A stretch of DNA of 64,000 bases, taken from NCBI GenBank assembly GCA_965116685.1, contig OZ220707.1, positions 1,054,001-1,118,000 on the forward strand, read 5' to 3'. A program made the position numbers and the translations under genes. Within the stretch, counting starts at the first letter, position 1. Every line of letters begins with the position of its first letter. The notes under the pieces are model-generated. The model searched no databases. It had not been told where the DNA came from and saw nothing but the letters and a program-made list of their open reading frames with translations. This DNA is from Bin80 sp965116685 (GTDB lineage: Bacteria; Bacteroidota; Rhodothermia; Rhodothermales; Bin80). Of the stretch, positions 42,893-51,552 are shown piece by piece.

Positions 42893-44861
42893 GTGCTTGG
42901 CAGAAAATAGCTGTTTTTTGAATTTCGACTCAGTAGAAATTGGGAGGTTTCCTCAATTTTCCCCTCGACATGACGAACTTTGGAGGCCCCGTGTCCATTC
43001 GGTCCCTTTCGCGTCCGTTTTTGGCTTTGTTCTTGTCGTGTTGCAATGCTATATCCGTAGATTTCGTGCAGTCTGAACGTACCTCTGCCATCCGCGTCGA
43101 ACGCGCGGTCATATCTTGACTCGACTTCAGAGATCTCCTACGCTGCACGCCGTCGGCGTTTGGCACGTTTCAGTTCTTGGCTGAGAACCAGACGTCCCAA
43201 CCGGTGGAGATTGGCCGCCAGGACGGCGGTAGCTACAACCCGCTCAAAGCTCTCTGGGCTCACTTCACGTACCACATCCCATCCTCGTTGGCCTAAATTA
43301 TTCAGTGCAGATTCCACTGCCGAATGTCCTTTGCGTCCTTGTTTGAACGAGTCCGTTGCCTGACGTTCCTGCTCCTCTTTCGTACAGCGCCCCTTCTTCA
43401 GCGTTGCGTTGACCTCTAACAACTGATCCAATTCGTCAAACGTTTCTGGACTGTAAAACCCCCGATCCAACGAACAACTCCGAGCGTCTGGGTAGATCGC
43501 CTGCGTCGATTTAATCAAGGATACGGCCACATCCTTGTCCGTCCCGGTCCATATAATTTCGTATCCCAAGACAAATTGATGCTCATCCTCGATCATCGCA
43601 ACCGGAACCCCTAACTCGCATACGACGCCGACTTTGCCTTTCTTGATCCAACACGTATGCGGTTTGAAAATAGACATCACCTTCTCCTCGGAAGGAATCG
43701 TTTCTCCCCGCAGAATGCGACGATCAATTTGGTCTGCAAATTTCGCCGCATAGGCGACCAATTCCACGATCCGAACCTTTGCACTCTGCAGCTGAGCCAG
43801 CTGTTTTGCATCCAAGCCAGAAGGTTGACCCACATGGTTCTGATCCATGGGCGACGTAAGAAATGCATCCAAATCGCGAAGCAGTTGTTCCGCTTTCTCC
43901 CGAATCTTGCAACAGTACGCCAGGTATGCTTCTACCCCCTCGTGGTTGGATTTGTACTGCCGAGCCGTGCGGATGGATTGAAATAATTTGTACGTCTCTC
44001 GCTGAAGATAGGCATGTTGCCGCCAGCCCCTAAGCCCCGACTGCTTCGATACCCGTACACACTTGCGGATCATACACCGAATCGTATCCCACATCAGACG
44101 CACATCCGTGGGAAACTCAACATTCGTCTTGACGACTTTGGAGTCTCCTCGTGTTTTCAACAGTTCTCCCTCGGTGTGCCCTACGGCTTGGTGCCCCTGT
44201 TTCACCACCAGAGCATTTATCTGCCCAAGAAGCTCCGGAGACAGGCCCGACACATTATCCTGGATGGTCTGACGGTTGTACTGCGTGTCGTCAGCATCGC
44301 TGTGTCCCATCATCTGGCGAAGGGACTTTAACCCATTGGCCAATACCGCCAGACGATCATAGTCACAGTGGATCGCTTGACGCAAGCCCGCCAATACCAC
44401 GATCCTCCACAGGTCCATCCCCGGACGTCCACGATCCTTGCGGACCCCAGGATTATAGCCGGAGTCCATCAGATCAAAAAGCTGTTTACGGGTCCGAGGA
44501 TTCTTGAAGATCTGTTGGACCCCATACAGATAGGCAATCACATCGTCCCGACTCTTGAGATCCAGCTCAATCTCCTCAATGGGAACGGTGCCAATCGTCA
44601 TTTGAGCTTGAAAAACCTTACGCATGTGAAAAAGAGAAATGGTTGAAGATTCAACGCCCAAGTCCAAACAGGGTTAACCTTTTGCCCCCTAAAAGATGCG
44701 AAGAATTCTGCCTTAGGGGACCAGATCCCCTGTAATCTCCCCAAATCCCCCCAGAAATTACCTGAATCCTAAAAATTCGCAACCAAAACGATTCTCGAAA
44801 ACTACTCCATAGACCTTGAATCAAAGATTATTGGCCATTTTTGGTATTTTCTGCCCAGCAC
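42893..44861 (-). mobile_element. ISNCY-type insertion sequence nested in the IS1595 transposase
   Basis: A 1,969-bp element with ends GTGCTTGGCAGAAAAT (42893) and the complement of GTGCTGGGCAGAAAAT (44861), 15 of 16 matching. It is flanked by TACGTA at 42887-42892 and 44862-44867. Removing it restores the host reading frame exactly, which fixes the borders. Confidence 0.88.
43138..44625 (-). CDS. DDE transposase, ISNCY-type
   Basis: A 495-residue transposase from ATG 44625 (MRKVFQAQMTIGTVPIEEIE). The family call rests on the HTEGELLKTRGDSKVVKTNV then FPTDVRLMWDTIR blocks. Candidate catalytic residues are the Asp in RGDSKVVKTN, the Asp in CSLDRGFYSPE and the Glu in GHSAVESALNNLGQRGWD. A Lys/Arg-rich tail (SQELKRAKRRRRAA) closes it. 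It is the only gene of the nested element and looks intact. Placement in ISNCY rather than a neighbouring IS5-like group is by recollection of motifs. Confidence 0.82.
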   Translation of the reverse strand: MRKVFQAQMTIGTVPIEEIELDLKSRDDVIAYLYGVQQIFKNPRTRKQLFDLMDSGYNPGVRKDRGRPGMDLWRIVVLAGLRQAIHCDYDRLAVLANGLKSLRQMMGHSDADDTQYNRQTIQDNVSGLSPELLGQINALVVKQGHQAVGHTEGELLKTRGDSKVVKTNVEFPTDVRLMWDTIRCMIRKCVRVSKQSGLRGWRQHAYLQRETYKLFQSIRTARQYKSNHEGVEAYLAYCCKIREKAEQLLRDLDAFLTSPMDQNHVGQPSGLDAKQLAQLQSAKVRIVELVAYAAKFADQIDRRILRGETIPSEEKVMSIFKPHTCWIKKGKVGVVCELGVPVAMIEDEHQFVLGYEIIWTGTDKDVAVSLIKSTQAIYPDARSCSLDRGFYSPETFDELDQLLEVNATLKKGRCTKEEQERQATDSFKQGRKGHSAVESALNNLGQRGWDVVREVSPESFERVVATAVLAANLHRLGRLVLSQELKRAKRRRRAA

Positions 44862-45574
44862 TACGTACATGGGTCTACGCAATCTATCTTGAAATGACTT
44901 CACTCAAAGGTGTGTCCAGTATGAAACTGCATCGTGACCTTGGTATCAAACAGGATACGGCATGGCATTTACAGCATCGCATTCGGACGGCATTTATCCA
45001 AGAGATTGCTAATGAGTTTGCAGGTCCAGTTGAAGTTGACGAATCATACTTTGGTGGACTGGAAAAGAACAAGCACGCTAACAAGAAAGCCAACCTGGGA
45101 CGTAGCCCCGTAGCGAAAACATCTGTCGTGGGTATGAAGGATCGGGAGAGCAATAACGTAGCTGCACGTGTAGTTGCCAGCACTGATAAATCAACACTGC
45201 AAGGATTTGTACGAGAGCACGTGGAAAACGGTACGAAGGTCTACACGGATGAAGCACGGGCTTATGTTGGGCTTGAAAACCACGAGAGCGTCAAACACAG
45301 TGTATCCGAGTATGTGAATGGACAGGCTCACACAAACGGCGTAGAGAGCTTTTGGGCCGTATTGAAGCGGGCTTATCACGGTGTCTATCACCATATGTCT
45401 CCGAAACACCTGCAACGCTACGTAGATCAGTTCGCGGGAAAACACAACCTTCGCGGTCTTGATACAATTCAGCAGATGAATCACGTGGTAGCTGCTATGG
45501 TCGGAAAACGACTCATGTACAAAGACTTGGTAGGAAAGTAATGGGAACTATATACTTAATTGTACCAAAACGGG

Positions 45575-46069
45575 CTACCGCTCACCCAGCACTTCCATCA
45601 CGGCTTCGTAATCTGTGATGTTTACGTTTTTAAGTTTGCCAGCTGCGGGCGGATAAATAACGATGAATCGTAAACTTACACCGGATAGAGCATCTACAAA
45701 TGAAATGCCACTAATACGGTCAATATTTACTTCTACCTCTCCAGGTCGATAAGAAAAACCAATACCTAAATCAGGCAAGATGGTCCATAGGGCTGAACGG
45801 CCCCAATATCCAATCACGGCACCATTTTCAGCAACATCGGCTGTAATTTCTGGTGCTACATAAACCGCTTCATCCCACAAAATATTCCCGGTTATTGTAC
45901 TGGTATAAGGGCTGTAATCGTCTGGGTCAATCACAACCGTAAATGTTGCTACGTTAGCATTACCATCCTCTCCTCGTTCACCTTGTGGTCCTGCTGGACC
46001 GACCGTTCCTTCAGGGCCTTCGCATGATAGAATTAGTAAAGAGATAAAAATTGGAATTAGAAATCGCAT
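45575..46069 (-). CDS. lipoprotein with a short collagen-like repeat, transposon cargo
   Basis: A 164-residue protein from ATG 46069: the signal MRFLIPIFISLLILSC ends in a lipobox cysteine. Directly after come Gly-X-Y triplets (EGPEGTVGPAGPQGERGEDG), a very short collagen-like stalk, then an approximately 135-residue beta-rich domain (ATFTVVIDPDDYSPYTSTIT). Lipoproteins of this layout are common in Bacteroidota, where the triplets may act as a spacer from the membrane; the function is unknown. It lies within the IS1595 transposon, antisense to the transposase and 33 bases from its stop, so it seems to be cargo rather than a resident gene. Confidence 0.75.
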   Translation of the reverse strand: MRFLIPIFISLLILSCEGPEGTVGPAGPQGERGEDGNANVATFTVVIDPDDYSPYTSTITGNILWDEAVYVAPEITADVAENGAVIGYWGRSALWTILPDLGIGFSYRPGEVEVNIDRISGISFVDALSGVSLRFIVIYPPAAGKLKNVNITDYEAVMEVLGER

Positions 46070-46253
46070 GGTTTCACTTAGCCCGTCTTTAACGTGAGTC
46101 CTCTTGAGAAAGTCCCGCATTTATTTTTTTGTGGACAATTTCAGCCAAATCCTCCAGTTTGCCTCAATTTCTCCGGTTTCGGGGCCGGATTTTTCCGCTT
46201 TTCCTGATTTTTTCAGCTTGGATGTAAAATTCCGTTGCGTGTAGTGCCATAAT

Positions 46254-48150
46254 GATTATATCCTTTGGAACATTTTGTGATCCAATGCATATTCCCCCAA
46301 TCCTCGCACACACCAATCATGTTTATTCGAAAAACCAAAACCCGGACCATGAAAGATGGCACCTCCTATTATGCCTTCCGACTGGTTCACAATGTTCGAT
46401 ATGGCGCCCGGGTTCGGCAAGAAATCCTCTTGCACCTGGGAAGCAAGTTTCTCGTGAAAGAACCGGACTGGCCCACGCTTTGCATCCGTATCCGGGAGTT
46501 GCTCAATCGGCAGGAAAGCCTCTTGGAGCCGCTCCCCCAACTGCTTGAAGATGAGGCCGAACGAATCGTTCAGCAGCTTCTGGATCAGCGAAGGAAACGA
46601 CTGGAGCAGGCAAATCTGGCACAGGGCAAATCCGTGGAGCCGACCTGGAAAACGGTGGATATCTCCTCAACCCAGATGCGTTATCCGCGTAGCGTAGGCG
46701 TTGAGCATGTGGCCTTGTGGGCGCTGGAGCAACTGGGAATTCCGAAGCTGTTGCGCACATTGAATTTTACGCCCAAGAGTCAACATGCAGCCTTGGGTTC
46801 CATTGTGGGACGAATGGCAAAGCCGGCTTCCGAACGTGCGACCTATCAATGGCTTTGCACCGAGAGTGGTCTTGGAGAATTTCTGGGGGGATCGTTTGAG
46901 CGCATGAGTGCGATGCAGTTGTACCGGGCATCGGATCAACTGATGAAGCATCGGGATCAGATTGAGGATCATGTCTTCCAGGAAGCCATGACGTTGTTTA
47001 ACCTGGAGCGCACGGTCACCTTGTTTGACCTGACCAATACGTATCTGGAGGGGGATGCAGAGCAAATCAGTTTGGCGAAACATGGGCATTCCAAAGAGAA
47101 GCGTCGCGATTGCCGGTTGATTACGCTGGCCCTGGTTCTGGATGGAAGCGGATTTGTACGGCGATCTCGGCTCTATGCGGGGAATATCTGTGAGGCCAAG
47201 ACCTTACAGGACCTGTTGACGGAACTCAACGCCCCCAAAGAGGCCATCGTTGTGATGGACCGGGGAATTGCCACCGAAGCCAATGTGCAATGGCTTCGGG
47301 AGCAGAAGTACAAGTATGTGGTGGTGAGTCGGGAGCAGAAACGTGTATTTGATCCCGGGGATCAAGAGGTGATCCAGCGGAACAATCACTTGGAGTTGTA
47401 TGAAGTTCGGCAGAAGGAGGAGATTCGGGTCTACTGCCGTTCATCCGAGCGGGGCAAGAAAGAGCAAGCCATGGTTGCGCGACGCAGAGAGCGATTCGAA
47501 TCAAAGCTTCGTGCGTTGAATGAAGGGCTTTCCCAACCGCGGACCTGGAAGCAATTGGATCGAGTCCAGGAGCGGATTGGTCGGATCAAGGAAGATAGCG
47601 ATGGGATTGGGCAGCACTACGAGATTGAAGTGATTGTGGACAAGTCAGGACAGAAAGCCGTGGAGGTCAAATGGAAAGCCCAACCGAAACAGAACAGTAT
47701 GTGGACCCATCCAGGAACCTACATTTTGCGATCCAATGTGGAGGAATTCACAACAGAACAGTTTTGGCGAACCTTCGTGCTACTGACCGATTTGGAGGCG
47801 GTGTTTCGATCTCTGAAGAGTGAGTTGGGGCTGCGCCCGATCTTTCACCAGACCGATCGTCGCGCCGAGGGACATCTGTTGATCACCGTGCTGGCCTATC
47901 AGGTGGTGCAGGTGGTGCGAACCTGTCTACGGCAAAAATCAATTACTTGGTGCTGGGACACGATCCGCAACCATCTTTCTCCCCAACGGCGGGCGACCTA
48001 CACGCAAGCCCTCAAGCAGGGAGGAGCGGTACATGTGCGAGTGACCTCCGAGCCCGAGTTCTATCAGCGCGAGATTTACGAGGCATTAGAGATTGACTCG
48101 CGCCCATTATCCCCAGTAATCACTACGACCTAAAAAACCAAGTTCCGGTG
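46254..48150 (+). mobile_element. IS1634-family element 1 (ends approximate)
   Basis: The borders are inferred from a 10-bp direct repeat, GTGCCATAAT, at 46244-46253 and 48151-48160 that frames the transposase gene. Just inside, GGAAC-containing segments are weakly inverted. IS1634 elements can make long, variable target duplications, so the true ends may differ by tens of bases. Confidence 0.5.
46319..48133 (+). CDS. IS1634-family transposase, copy 1
   Basis: A 604-residue DDE transposase from ATG 46319 (MFIRKTKTRTMKDG), the start also used by the copy at 51553 (MFIRANRYTRKNG). Catalytic residues: Asp in VTLFDLTNTYLEGD, Asp in AIVVMDRGIATE, and Glu in SLKSELGLRPIFHQTDRRAE followed by GHLLITVLAYQ. 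The gene is complete. Divergence from the second IS1634 transposase in the window is substantial, so they are different elements rather than recent copies. Confidence 0.92.
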   Translation: MFIRKTKTRTMKDGTSYYAFRLVHNVRYGARVRQEILLHLGSKFLVKEPDWPTLCIRIRELLNRQESLLEPLPQLLEDEAERIVQQLLDQRRKRLEQANLAQGKSVEPTWKTVDISSTQMRYPRSVGVEHVALWALEQLGIPKLLRTLNFTPKSQHAALGSIVGRMAKPASERATYQWLCTESGLGEFLGGSFERMSAMQLYRASDQLMKHRDQIEDHVFQEAMTLFNLERTVTLFDLTNTYLEGDAEQISLAKHGHSKEKRRDCRLITLALVLDGSGFVRRSRLYAGNICEAKTLQDLLTELNAPKEAIVVMDRGIATEANVQWLREQKYKYVVVSREQKRVFDPGDQEVIQRNNHLELYEVRQKEEIRVYCRSSERGKKEQAMVARRRERFESKLRALNEGLSQPRTWKQLDRVQERIGRIKEDSDGIGQHYEIEVIVDKSGQKAVEVKWKAQPKQNSMWTHPGTYILRSNVEEFTTEQFWRTFVLLTDLEAVFRSLKSELGLRPIFHQTDRRAEGHLLITVLAYQVVQVVRTCLRQKSITWCWDTIRNHLSPQRRATYTQALKQGGAVHVRVTSEPEFYQREIYEALEIDSRPLSPVITTT

Positions 48151-48323
48151 GTGCCATAATAGGCCTGAATTAGGCCTGTATCAGCCCGTGGATGCTCCAG
48201 ATGCGGTTATAATGTAGAGTCAAGGGGCCGGCGCGGTGCTCTTAGGGTCCTGTGGCAATTCCATCGCTTTCGCTCTGGCCCTCAGTCAGGCTCCCATCAG
48301 TCGTTTCCGGCCCCCTGCTCGTC

Positions 48324-48355
48324 AAACCGGACGTGCGGTTTTCCCGCATCCGGCT
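48324..48355 (-). ncRNA. group II intron domain V (intron 2)
   Basis: The minus strand reads AGCCGGATGCGGGAAAACCG then CACGTCCGGTTT, the canonical AGC-triad domain V hairpin with a GAAA-type loop. It is followed by GACGAGCAGG and the domain VI stem. Confidence 0.88.
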
Positions 48356-48366
48356 TTCAGTTGAAC

Positions 48367-49707
48367 TCATGCCTTCGCCCACGGAAAATTCTTCGTCGTT
48401 GGTGCAAGATGTTGTAGACCATAGATTCCTCGTAGTCTATCGTCCGAGAAGTGCACATATTTCCCGGATTTCATCTTGTGCTTCCGACAGAACCACTGTC
48501 GTAGCCTCCGCGTTGCGTGTCGGTCAATCGCGCTGTAGGCAGGATTTACCTGCCCCAGAGTAAAGTAGTTCGCCCAACCGGAAATCATCCAATTCAGACG
48601 GCATACCATCTCCTCCGCGTCCATGAACCCGAATCGATAATCCGTTTGTTCGCTGATACGGCGGCAAATGCTTTGAACACTTGACTTGCTCGGGCGAGTC
48701 CCAATATAGGGGGATCCCGTTCCCGGGCGATAGTTCGTTCCAATGCGGTATCCAAGAAACTCAAATGCTTCCTCGGGGCATCGTAAGCATCGGGTCTTTT
48801 GGGCGTTGATGGGGAGCTTCAGACGATCCATCAATTGGGTAATCACCGTCAGCATCTCTGCTGCTGATGTTCGTCCCAATACACAGAAGTCGTCTGCGTA
48901 GCATACGATCTCCGCCCCAAACTGCCGGGCGTGACCCAACAGTTTCCAGCCAAGAATAAAACGCCGCATGTAAATGTTGCTCAACAGCGGGGAGATTGGG
49001 CTCCCCTGGGGAGTCCCTTTCCGTTCCCGCCGGGCGCGATTTGTACAACGTTTTCCACCTGTTTTATCCTCCTCTACTACCGGCATTTCCATCCATGACT
49101 TGATGAGTCCGAGCATCCGTCCATCGCTGATGCGACGGGCTAAACTCTTCATCAACTCCGCGTGGGGAATCTCGCCAAAGTAATTGGACAGATCCGCGTC
49201 CACCACTTCCTGGTGGCCTTGGTTCAATAGGCGGTGGATGCGTTTTACCGCATCCTTTGCGCTCCGACCCGCTCGGTACCCATATTGCTCCGGTTGGAGG
49301 TCCGCCTCGAAAATCGGCGATAATACTAACATCGCTGATGTCTGTGCGACCCGGTCTCGGAGACAGGGGATTCCCAACGGTCGAAACTTTCCCGGCTGTT
49401 TCTTTGGGATCAGCACCTGACGTACCGCCTTCGGCGTGTAGGTACCCTCCCGTAAATCCTGCGACAGTTCCTCCAGCCAGCCTTCTACTCCCCTTGCTTC
49501 AATGTCGGCGATCGACTCTCCGTCTACGCCGGCACTGCCACCATTACGGCGCACCATTGCCCACGCTGCCCGAAGAAAATCCTTACGCCATACCTTGTCT
49601 GCAAGAGCGTGGAATCGATGGTCTGGGGATTCCTTCGCTTTCGCATGTAGTACGGTCTGGAGTCTCTGAACTTTATCAAATCCTGTTAGACCTTCGTCAG
49701 TAATCAT
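48367..49707 (-). CDS. ltrA: group II intron reverse transcriptase/maturase
   Basis: A 446-residue intron-encoded protein. Palm motifs: KFRPLGIPCLRDRVAQ, the KGTPQGSPISPLLSNIYMRR block, and the catalytic VCYADDFCVLG (YADD). The maturase region contains LNWMISGWANYFTLGQ, and it closes with TTKNFPWAKA just before domain V. No HNH endonuclease domain is present. It differs clearly from the protein of intron 1 and belongs to another lineage. The gene looks complete. Confidence 0.93.
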   Translation of the reverse strand: MITDEGLTGFDKVQRLQTVLHAKAKESPDHRFHALADKVWRKDFLRAAWAMVRRNGGSAGVDGESIADIEARGVEGWLEELSQDLREGTYTPKAVRQVLIPKKQPGKFRPLGIPCLRDRVAQTSAMLVLSPIFEADLQPEQYGYRAGRSAKDAVKRIHRLLNQGHQEVVDADLSNYFGEIPHAELMKSLARRISDGRMLGLIKSWMEMPVVEEDKTGGKRCTNRARRERKGTPQGSPISPLLSNIYMRRFILGWKLLGHARQFGAEIVCYADDFCVLGRTSAAEMLTVITQLMDRLKLPINAQKTRCLRCPEEAFEFLGYRIGTNYRPGTGSPYIGTRPSKSSVQSICRRISEQTDYRFGFMDAEEMVCRLNWMISGWANYFTLGQVNPAYSAIDRHATRRLRQWFCRKHKMKSGKYVHFSDDRLRGIYGLQHLAPTTKNFPWAKA

Positions 49708-50199
49708 GTCCTTTCGTCCGTATCCATACTGGGGTCAACTCAGGGACCCTTCCCTCCACAGGCATTACCCCGCTTCTCTGGTACTACGGACCCATCCGTC
49801 ACCCTGACGGCCCGGCCTGCTCCTTGCGGAGGTCCGGTTGCCGTGTGCATCGGCACCGAAAGGGCTTCCCGTGTTGCTGCTTTCCTGATCTTCCATGCGT
49901 GCCAGCGCCAATACCCCGGTGAGCCGTCTTGGTGCTCGGGTCGCTCACTTCCCAAAACGTTCCCGTCTTCCCCATATTAACGGAAGGTCGACGCTCACAT
50001 TACCCGTTTCGAGGCCTGCTCGGCGTTCACTGCGCGTTCCGGCCCGCATGGTCGCTAAGCTACTCTCGTAGCCCGTTAAACCTTAGTGCTTCATATCATG
50101 TCGTTACCTCCATCATACGCTAAGGCCGCTACCAACCGGAGCGACAGGTGTTGGGTGGGATTCGCACCCACCACAGGAAAGCGCCTTTCCACGGCGCAC

Positions 50200-50532
50200 G
50201 TTAAAGTCGGGTTAGGAATGAGTGTCTGGTGATTGATGTACAGGTGTCGGGCTGTACATTCATCGTCCAAGACAATCCTGCGCCCGGATGGGCGCGGTCA
50301 AGAGATGCCCCGCCTATTCACCAGCACAGGTAGCGAACCCATGCGTCTTAGCGGTTATTATATTTGGCGAGCAACCCGACGTGTCGGATTTCTCGGACGA
50401 GAATGTATTGTGTCCAATATACAACTTATTGATACATTTGGGAACGTTTCCAATTTTGCAAGTGTATATGTATATGTGGTTTTCCACAAATGTTTGTCGT
50501 ACATTTTCAAAACCAAACAACAACACACCAAA
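50200..50532. other. upstream region of the HicBA-like cassette
   Basis: A 333-bp stretch between intron 2 and the antitoxin start. The frame of the antitoxin is open upstream to 50233 but has no family likeness before MGLTFSV, so it is treated as non-coding. The right part (50440-50530) is AT-rich and should hold the cassette's promoter. No palindromic operator stood out. Confidence 0.35.
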
Positions 50533-50847
50533 ATGGGGCTCACCTTCTCTGTTACGGTCTTTGTACATAAAGATGGTACACTTTCAATTACAGATAGTGA
50601 TATTAAGGGACTGATAATCGAAGTTAGTACTCTCCACGAGTTACTTACTGAACTTCAACGAGTTGCCTCTCGGCTACTACAGTCAAACCACGGATTAACT
50701 AGTGAAGAAGTTGAACAGGCCGAATTGATTTTGGATGCTAAGCTGTTTACAGATACTGTTCGTAAACAAAAAAACAGTTCATTCCCCTCACTGCGAGGAG
50801 TGTCTTGGGGCGACAACAAACACGCAAATTCTTTACAATATGCGTGA
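50533..50847 (+). CDS. HicB-like antitoxin (DUF1902-type), transposon cargo
   Basis: A 104-residue protein with the partial RNase-H-like HicB fold: TFSVTVFVHKDGTLSITDSD then IKGLIIEVSTLHELLTELQR matches the beta-strand plus helix pattern of HicB/DUF1902 proteins. There is no C-terminal DNA-binding segment that I recognise; the tail is polar and ends SLQYA. The start at ATG 50533 is preferred over 50233 because similarity begins there. It precedes the HicA-like gene by 3 bases, the antitoxin-first order. Its role would be to bind and silence the toxin. Confidence 0.72.
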   Translation: MGLTFSVTVFVHKDGTLSITDSDIKGLIIEVSTLHELLTELQRVASRLLQSNHGLTSEEVEQAELILDAKLFTDTVRKQKNSSFPSLRGVSWGDNKHANSLQYA

Positions 50848-50850
50848 GTA

Positions 50851-51039
50851 ATGGCTGGGTTTGAACGGAGAATTAGGAAGATATTAAGGAAATATGGCTT
50901 CTCGGAGGAACGGAATCCCCGGGGTAGTCATGTAATTTGGAGCAATGGTAAATTACATGTGTCTGTTCCAGCGAAAATCAAGTCACGCCATACGGCTAAC
51001 GGAATACTAAAACAGGCCGAAACTGGCATCAAGATTTAA
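50851..51039 (+). CDS. hicA: HicA-like mRNA interferase toxin, transposon cargo
   Basis: A 62-residue protein of the YcfA/HicA family with a double-stranded-RNA-binding-like fold. The hallmarks are the N-terminal helix RRIRKILRKYGFSE, the catalytic-His motif RGSHVIWSN, the strand KLHVSVPA and the C-terminal helix TANGILKQAE. HicA toxins cleave mRNA and stop growth when the antitoxin is lost. It starts 3 bases after the HicB-like stop and is followed 16 bases later by a small ORF. Its place inside a transposon suggests a stabilising role (inference). Confidence 0.85.
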   Translation: MAGFERRIRKILRKYGFSEERNPRGSHVIWSNGKLHVSVPAKIKSRHTANGILKQAETGIKI

Positions 51040-51055
51040 CACAATAGTAAATCCT

Positions 51056-51223
51056 ATGCCACTCAAACCCAACTCAGAACAACGCAAAGAACAAGAGCGA
51101 CAACGACTCTTGGAGAAACGATCCGATACACCGGCGATCAATCCGTTCTATCGTGGCAAGACCCCCAAAGAAGTGGCTAAGATTCTTTTTCAAGCAAAAC
51201 CGACCAAGCGGGGATCTAAGTAA
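51056..51223 (+). CDS. small hypothetical protein ending in the IS1595 right repeat
   Basis: A 55-residue, strongly charged ORF from ATG 51056: MPLKPNSEQRKEQERQRLLE then KRSDTPAINPFYRGKTPKEV, ending in KPTKRGSK. The stop TAA (51221-51223) touches the first base of the 36-bp terminal repeat. It follows the HicA-like gene by 16 bases and reads as the third gene of that cassette. I do not recognise it. A helical, Lys/Arg/Glu-rich character would fit a nucleic-acid-binding or regulatory role, but that is a guess. Confidence 0.5.
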   Translation: MPLKPNSEQRKEQERQRLLEKRSDTPAINPFYRGKTPKEVAKILFQAKPTKRGSK

Positions 51224-51266
51224 TCGGCAATAAAGTTTCACTTAAACGGGTAATTCCCTATTCTTT

Positions 51267-51552
51267 GAACCCATTCTATCAGACGTTGGATCAGTTACCT
51301 TGCAAACCCATCTTCACATTTTGCCCTAAAAAGTTACTGATTTCGGAGTAAAATCAGAGTTCATTTTCCTCAAAACGGCTCAATAGTGACCATTTTTGGC
51401 CTGTTTTTCATCGTCTCGGCCCAATTTTGTGCCATTTTGGCACCATTTTGTGTGGAGTTTTACGGAAAACCCCATTGTAGTGATTATTTTAGTGATTGGA
51501 ACCTGCGAACCCATGCCCCGTTCCAATTCCCTACACCATTGCGCATCCCATT
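51267..51552. other. upstream region of IS1634 element 2
   Basis: The first 40 bases continue the transposase relic begun at 42493 (NPFYQTLDQL). The rest is AT-rich with repeated GCCATTTTGG/GGCACCATTTTG-like runs around 51420-51450. A TGTAGTGATTATTTT at 51475 has a possible inverted partner TATATCACTACAAAA near 53630, a candidate pair of ends for the second IS1634 element, but this is weak. Confidence 0.3.

Larger units (their letters stand above)
42637..45541 (+). pseudogene. IS1595-family transposase, split by an ISNCY-type element
   Basis: Two exons-like pieces: 42637-42892 and 44868-45541. Deleting 42893-44867 rejoins them in frame (256 + 674 = 930 bases, 309 residues; KLPLR|TWVYAIYLEM). 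The N-terminal zinc ribbon reads KCPRCGGNNTYRGTHKTMPY with RCRPCKRTF. The catalytic part has Asp in VEVDESYFGGLE, Asp in KVYTDEARAYVG and the HTNGVESFWAVLKR block with Asn-Gly-Glu. All residues needed are present, so only the nested insertion inactivates it. The 3' piece keeps a 241-codon open frame. Confidence 0.92.
48214..50199 (-). mobile_element. group II intron 2 with its own reverse transcriptase
   Basis: On the minus strand the intron opens GTGCGCC at 50199, matching the 5' consensus. It carries a reverse transcriptase and a domain V at 48324-48355, and ends with a domain VI whose outer stem pairs GGGGGCCGG with CCGGCCCC before TTGACTCTAC (3' end near 48214). Total length is about 1,986 bases. 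It lies inside the IS1595 transposon between the IS1634 element and the HicBA pair. It is a different intron type from intron 1. Confidence 0.85.
42565..51258 (+). mobile_element. IS1595-family transposon with cargo, loaded with nested insertions
   Basis: The two ends are 36-bp perfect inverted repeats (42565-42600 and 51223-51258, beginning GGGAATTACCCGTTTAAGTG). They are flanked by an exact 8-bp duplication TATTCTTT (42557-42564 and 51259-51266), the target length expected for IS1595. Between them lie the split IS1595 transposase, a lipoprotein gene, an IS1634 element, a group II intron, a HicBA-like pair and a small ORF. Subtracting the nested ISNCY, IS1634 and intron leaves roughly 2.8 kb. 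Cargo-bearing IS1595 elements are known as a type; this gene set I do not recognise. Confidence 0.9.

Noticed and set aside
46244..48160. The GTGCCATAAT direct repeat as a proven target duplication of the IS1634 element
   Set aside because: Inverted ends next to it are weak and the family makes variable duplications, so the borders are left as approximate.
50233..50532. 100-codon N-terminal extension of the HicB-like protein
   Set aside because: No HicB likeness before MGLTFSV; normal HicB size starts at 50533.
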